In this document: positions 40,023 to 43,234 of the stretch, piece by piece | Position numbering within the stretch: the first letter of the stretch is position 1 | How the letters are laid out: every line of letters begins with the position of its first letter | From: JBCCFW01 sp039029535 | GTDB lineage: Bacteria > Acidobacteriota > JBCCFW01 | Direction of reading: 5' to 3' | Length of the DNA stretch: 43,234 nt | NCBI GenBank assembly: GCA_039029535.1 | Contig: JBCCFW010000045.1 | Coordinates: 1 to 43,234, forward strand | Made by a program: the position numbers and the translations under genes | The notes under the pieces: model-generated | Databases searched by the model: none | Told to the model about the DNA's origin: nothing | The model's input: the letters and a program-made list of their open reading frames with translations, nothing else

Positions 40023-41447
40023 ATGTCTGGGGAACGCCACCACGATGCCGTCGTCATCGGCGCCGGTCCCGCCGGTTACGTCTGTGCCATCCGTCTCGGT
40101 CAGCTCGGGGTCGACACCCTGCTCGTCGACGCGGAGCATCTCGGCGGCGTGTGCCTCAACGTGGGCTGCATTCCCTCCAAGGCGCTCATCCACGCCAGCA
40201 AGGAAGTCGCGCACCTCCGTCACGCGGGCGACATGGGCATCGACGCCGAGCTCAAGGGCATCGACCTCGGCAAGATGCAGGAATGGAAGTCGGGCATCGT
40301 CAAGAAGCTCACCGGCGGCGTGGGTAGCCTGGTCAAGGGCGCCGGTGGCCAGGTCCTCATGGGCCGCGCGAAGCTGACGTCCCCGACGACGCTCGACGTC
40401 ACCGGCGAGGACGGCACGGTCACCAAGGTGACGACGAAGAACATCGTCCTGGCGACGGGCTCGCGTCCCATCGAGATCCCGGGCTTCTCCTTCGACGAGG
40501 AGTTCGTCCTCTCCTCGACCGGCGCGCTCGCGCTCACGAAGCTGCCGGAGAAGATGATCGTGATCGGCGGTGGCTACATCGGGCTCGAGCTCGGCAGTTG
40601 CTACGCCCAGCTCGGCACCGAGGTCACGGTCGTCGAGATGATGGACCAGATCCTCCCGGGCTTCTCGCCGGACGTGGTCAAGTTCATGTCGCGCGCGCTC
40701 AAGAAGCAGGGCGTGAAGGTCATCCTCAACGCCAAGGCCAAGTCGCAGTCGGCTGGCTCAGACGGCAAGCCGGGCACGGTCACCGTCGAGGTCGATGGCG
40801 CGGACCAGGAGCTGCCCGCCGACGTGGTGGTGGTCGCGGTCGGTCGTCGCCCCAACAGCGAGGGGCTCGGTCTCGAGGAGATCGGCGTCAACGTCGAGCG
40901 CGGCTTCGTGCCGGCCGACTCCGCCCAGCGAACGAACGTGCCGAGCATCTTCTGCATCGGCGACCTCGCCGGTCAGCCCATGCTGGCGCACGCCGGCTCG
41001 AAGGAAGGTGAGGTCGCGGCCGAGGTCATCGCGGGTCGTGCGTCGGAGAACGACGCGCGCTGCGTGCCGGCCGTGGTGTTCACGCATCCCGAGATCGCGA
41101 CGGTCGGTCTCTTCGAGCACGAAGCCAAGGAGCAAGGCCGCGACATCAAGGTCGGCAAGTTCCCGTACGCCGCGCTCGGCCGTGCGCTCTCGACCAACGC
41201 GACCGATGGCTACGTGAAGCTCCTCGCCGACGCCGAGACCGACCTGGTGCTCGGCGCCGAGATCGTCGGTGACGACGCCTCGGCCCTCATCGCCGAGGTG
41301 GCGCTGGCCATCGAGATGGGGGCGACCGCCGAGGACCTCGCGCTGACCATCCACGCGCACCCGACGCTGCCGGAGGGGATCATGGAGGCGGCCAAGGCGG
41401 TGCACGGCGAGGCGATCCACGCAGCGAACCCCAAGCGTCGCCGCTGA
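40023..41447 (+). CDS. lpd: Dihydrolipoyl dehydrogenase (E3)
   Basis: The 474-residue FAD flavoprotein re-oxidises the E2 dihydrolipoyl arm with NAD+. The FAD Rossmann motif is VIGAGPAGYVCAIR, the redox-active pair is Cys44/Cys49 in GGVCLNVGCIPSK, the NAD+ motif is VIGGGYIGLELGS, and the second FAD motif is IFCIGDLAG. The active-site His446 and Glu451 lie in HAHPTLPEG at the dimer interface. The length is normal for the family. AGGGGA lies upstream of the ATG at a good distance, although an in-frame extension to 39915 overlaps E1-alpha and is rejected. It is the last operon gene, with no clear terminator in the following 206 nt. Confidence 0.96.
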   Translation: MSGERHHDAVVIGAGPAGYVCAIRLGQLGVDTLLVDAEHLGGVCLNVGCIPSKALIHASKEVAHLRHAGDMGIDAELKGIDLGKMQEWKSGIVKKLTGGVGSLVKGAGGQVLMGRAKLTSPTTLDVTGEDGTVTKVTTKNIVLATGSRPIEIPGFSFDEEFVLSSTGALALTKLPEKMIVIGGGYIGLELGSCYAQLGTEVTVVEMMDQILPGFSPDVVKFMSRALKKQGVKVILNAKAKSQSAGSDGKPGTVTVEVDGADQELPADVVVVAVGRRPNSEGLGLEEIGVNVERGFVPADSAQRTNVPSIFCIGDLAGQPMLAHAGSKEGEVAAEVIAGRASENDARCVPAVVFTHPEIATVGLFEHEAKEQGRDIKVGKFPYAALGRALSTNATDGYVKLLADAETDLVLGAEIVGDDASALIAEVALAIEMGATAEDLALTIHAHPTLPEGIMEAAKAVHGEAIHAANPKRRR

Positions 41448-41653
41448 TCGAGCGTCCGCCCGTTTTCTGGCTGAGCCCTGCGCTCCTCTCGATTCCCGAG
41501 CCAATTGTCACGGCTCTGGAACCGTGTCCGGGGAACTCGCGCCCTCCTTGCGTCGTTTCGGGTGACATCGCTCCGTCATCGGCCTGCTTCCCTGGACGCT
41601 CGCCGGTGGCGTGGCGATGATCCCTTGGAGGCGCTGCTCGGAGGACCGTCGAG

Positions 41654-42917
41654 ATGCGCGTGATCCGCACGACTCGAGACGTCGAGAGCGACATGGGCTG
41701 GCGAGCGTGGCTCGTCCTGCCCGTCGGCCTGCTGCTGTCGTTGAGCACGCAGGCTACAGAGAACGACCTGCGGGCGATGGTGGTCGCCCAGGGTCGAGAC
41801 GCCGCGGCGCGTCAGGTGCTGCTTCCGGGCGGGGGAGTGGCGGTGGCCTGGCACGGTGACGGGGCATCGCGCCACGTGCGCCTGGGCTTCCTTCGCGAGG
41901 GCGACGCAGTCGAGACGGCGTCGCAATCACGCGTGGTCTCGGTCACGGAGGGCCTGCCCGGTCGTCACGATGCGGTCGACGTGGCGGCGACGAGCGATCA
42001 GGTCCTCGTGACCTGGGAGACGACGGACCTGCGCACGCATCGTTCCGACATTCACCTCCGTCGTTACAGCCGATCGGGCGTGGCGCTGGGTCCTGCCGAG
42101 ATCGTGAGCCGGGTGCCTGGCGCCAACCGTCGTCCTCGCGTCGCGGCGAGCGCCGATGGCCAGGCGCTCGTGGCCTGGGGTTGGTCGGATCGATCCTGGA
42201 CGGTTGGCGAGGTTCATGCCGCCTTCCTCAGCACCGTGGGCCACGTGTTTCCGGTGGAGCTCAGTCCAGACGAGTTCTTGAGCTCCGACGCCGAGAGTGG
42301 AGCCGCGGCGCGAGCGCTGAGAGCCTTCCGCGGTGGTGGTGACCTGCTCGTGTCCGTGCGGGGTCGCGGTCAGCGTGCGCGAGCGGCCCTGGCAGTCAGT
42401 GACGGACGCTGCGTGCTCGTGCGAACGTTTCATCTCGACGCGCTCGACGGCGTGACACGCTGGGCCTCCGACGGTCCCGCGTTCGTGGCTGCGGAGGCAT
42501 CGGAGGGGCGCGTGCAGCTCGGTGGGCTCGCGCTCGACCCGGCGCCTGGTGACGTCACCCGCCTCGTCGTTGGCTGGCGGACGGTCGGACGCGAGGGCGA
42601 GACGAGTCAGCTTCACTCACGCATCTACGAGAGCTTTGCGCGGGCCTGTCTCGAGGTCGGTGCGGGGAGCTGTTGTCCGAGCTGGGCGGTGTCGTGCCGG
42701 AGCTGGACGTCGCGTCGCGGGCCGAGCTGGTCCACGGGCTGGCGGGAATGGTGGCCCTTCGAGACGAGCGTCGTCGGCTTGCGAGCCCTACGAGGGAGCG
42801 GGCAGCCCGGCTGACGTCTTGCGCAGCGCCGGTGCTGCGGATCACGTGGGGGTCGTGCGAGTGGTCGACGGGTTGGGGCATGCTCGCTCCTCACGTTGGA
42901 CGGCCTTGGACCGATAG
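41654..42917 (+). pseudogene. Exported protein of unknown function, apparently broken by two frameshifts
   Basis: Translation from ATG 41654 (GGAGG 9 nt upstream) gives a signal peptide (ending LSLSTQATEN; ATG 41693 is the alternative start) and a beta-rich region with WHGDGASRHVRLGFL and repeated strands such as LVTWET, LVAWGWSD. It looks like a beta-propeller-type sequence, but the family is unknown. Coding character jumps frame twice. Near 42664-42667 (a GGGG run) it moves to the next frame, which reads GELLSELGGVVPELDVASRA. Near 42785-42795 it moves again, to a frame reading EGAGSPADVLRSAG that stops at 42917. One extra base at each place would give a single protein of about 420 residues. 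Uninterrupted reading stops at 42814 with a Trp/Ser/Arg-rich, unlikely tail. Whether this is sequencing error or real decay cannot be told. Confidence 0.6.
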
Positions 42918-42965
42918 CTCTGTCCTGGGCCTCGCCTGGTGCCAGGCTGAGCTCGAGGAACGACC

Positions 42966-43234
42966 GTGGCGGCCATTGACTACGACTGGGGAGCCGACGG
43001 AGTGCCGGTCGCGCCGGTGCCATCCCTGCGCTGGCTGGCGATCGAGTCGTTGGCGATGGTCGACATCGGCCGGTTCTTGCTGGGCATCCCGCGCTTGGTC
43101 GGGGCGCCTCGCGGGAGCGGGAAGCCGATCTTCGTCATCCCCGGCTTCCGGGCAGGCGACTGGTCGACCATCATCCTGAGGACCTACCTGAACATGCTGG
43201 GACATCGCAGCATGGGTTGGGGTCGGGGAATGAA
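42966..43234 (+). CDS. Alpha/beta-hydrolase-like protein, 3'-truncated by the window edge
   Basis: GTG 42966 has GAGGAA 5 nt upstream. 89 residues are visible. After a helical N-terminus (LRWLAIESLAMVDIGRFLLG) the sequence reads KPIFVIPGFRAGDWSTIILR, followed by YLNMLGHRSMGWGRGM. The strand-PGF...-GD-ST-LR-L-LGH-GWG pattern is typical of lipase/esterase-like alpha/beta hydrolases. The catalytic Ser-His-Asp would lie beyond the window. It is 48 nt after the frameshifted gene and may be co-transcribed. Confidence 0.7.
   Translation, partial: MAAIDYDWGADGVPVAPVPSLRWLAIESLAMVDIGRFLLGIPRLVGAPRGSGKPIFVIPGFRAGDWSTIILRTYLNMLGHRSMGWGRGM

Noticed and set aside
42673..43179. Separate gene in the frame starting near 42670
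   Set aside because: Only its first 40 residues look coding; the rest is Trp/Ser/Arg-rich out-of-frame sequence overlapping the hydrolase gene. It is better explained as the middle part of the frameshifted gene.
1..43234. tRNA, rRNA, insertion sequence, integrase or phage genes
   Set aside because: I looked for tRNA-like cloverleaf ends, transposase or integrase motifs and terminal inverted repeats with target duplications, and saw none I could support.

Overview
This 43.2 kb window is GC-rich, gene-dense bacterial chromosome. More than half of it encodes large exported proteins built from Ca2+-binding or Cys-rich repeats: thrombospondin type 3 (TSP3), MopE-like and dockerin-like units, and planctomycete-style ACC..DG.C repeats. 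One protein carries an IPTL-CTERM (exosortase-type) tail. The combination fits a Gram-negative lineage with a rich secretome (Acidobacteriota, Myxococcota, Planctomycetota or a neighbouring candidate phylum). The window has no rRNA, tRNA, CRISPR array, insertion sequence or phage gene, so the phylum cannot be fixed from sequence alone.

Layout. 1-8.9 kb: a partial TPR membrane protein, glycosidase-like paralogue A, an M14 carboxypeptidase, an IPTL-CTERM protein and paralogue B. 9.1-10.6 kb: a housekeeping pair, macrodomain hydrolase and hemB, joined by an ATGA overlap. 10.8-21.4 kb: paralogue C, a protein with eight Cys-rich repeats, a 1628-residue multidomain adhesin-like protein and a glycine-rich exported protein. 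21.4-27.9 kb: a TPR protein with a long Pro/Thr linker, a secreted protein with a JAMM-like motif and a DNRLRE/TSP3 protein. 28.0-32.7 kb: an ArsR-DUF2087 regulator with a palindromic operator, a single-gene unit with a structured leader and strong terminator, a LysE-type exporter, an MprF-like aminoacyltransferase domain and a GNAT. 32.8-34.9 kb: a 699-residue protein with sixteen MopE-like repeats. 35.3-41.4 kb: a branched-chain 2-oxoacid dehydrogenase operon. 41.7 kb to the end: a frameshifted exported protein and the start of an alpha/beta hydrolase.

Main observations. (1) Six exported proteins with unrelated N-terminal parts share a C-terminal module of about 100 residues (LRV..L.W ... 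G.L..LR ... C ... YYLV..N.CG.G). Five of them end exactly in Cys-Pro and the sixth in Cys-Asp-Pro. A seventh exported protein without the module also ends in Cys-Pro. This looks like an undescribed C-terminal sorting, anchoring or folding tag that coexists with IPTL-CTERM. (2) The three glycosidase-like paralogues carry the same T-rich motif upstream (TCCGA..TTTTyCTGA), which suggests co-regulation. (3) The dehydrogenase operon encodes two E1-alpha proteins. The first has lost every residue of the thiamine-diphosphate/Mg2+ motif and appears to be a fixed pseudo-subunit. (4) Three genes have a -10-like hexamer 6-7 nt before the start codon, which implies leaderless transcripts.
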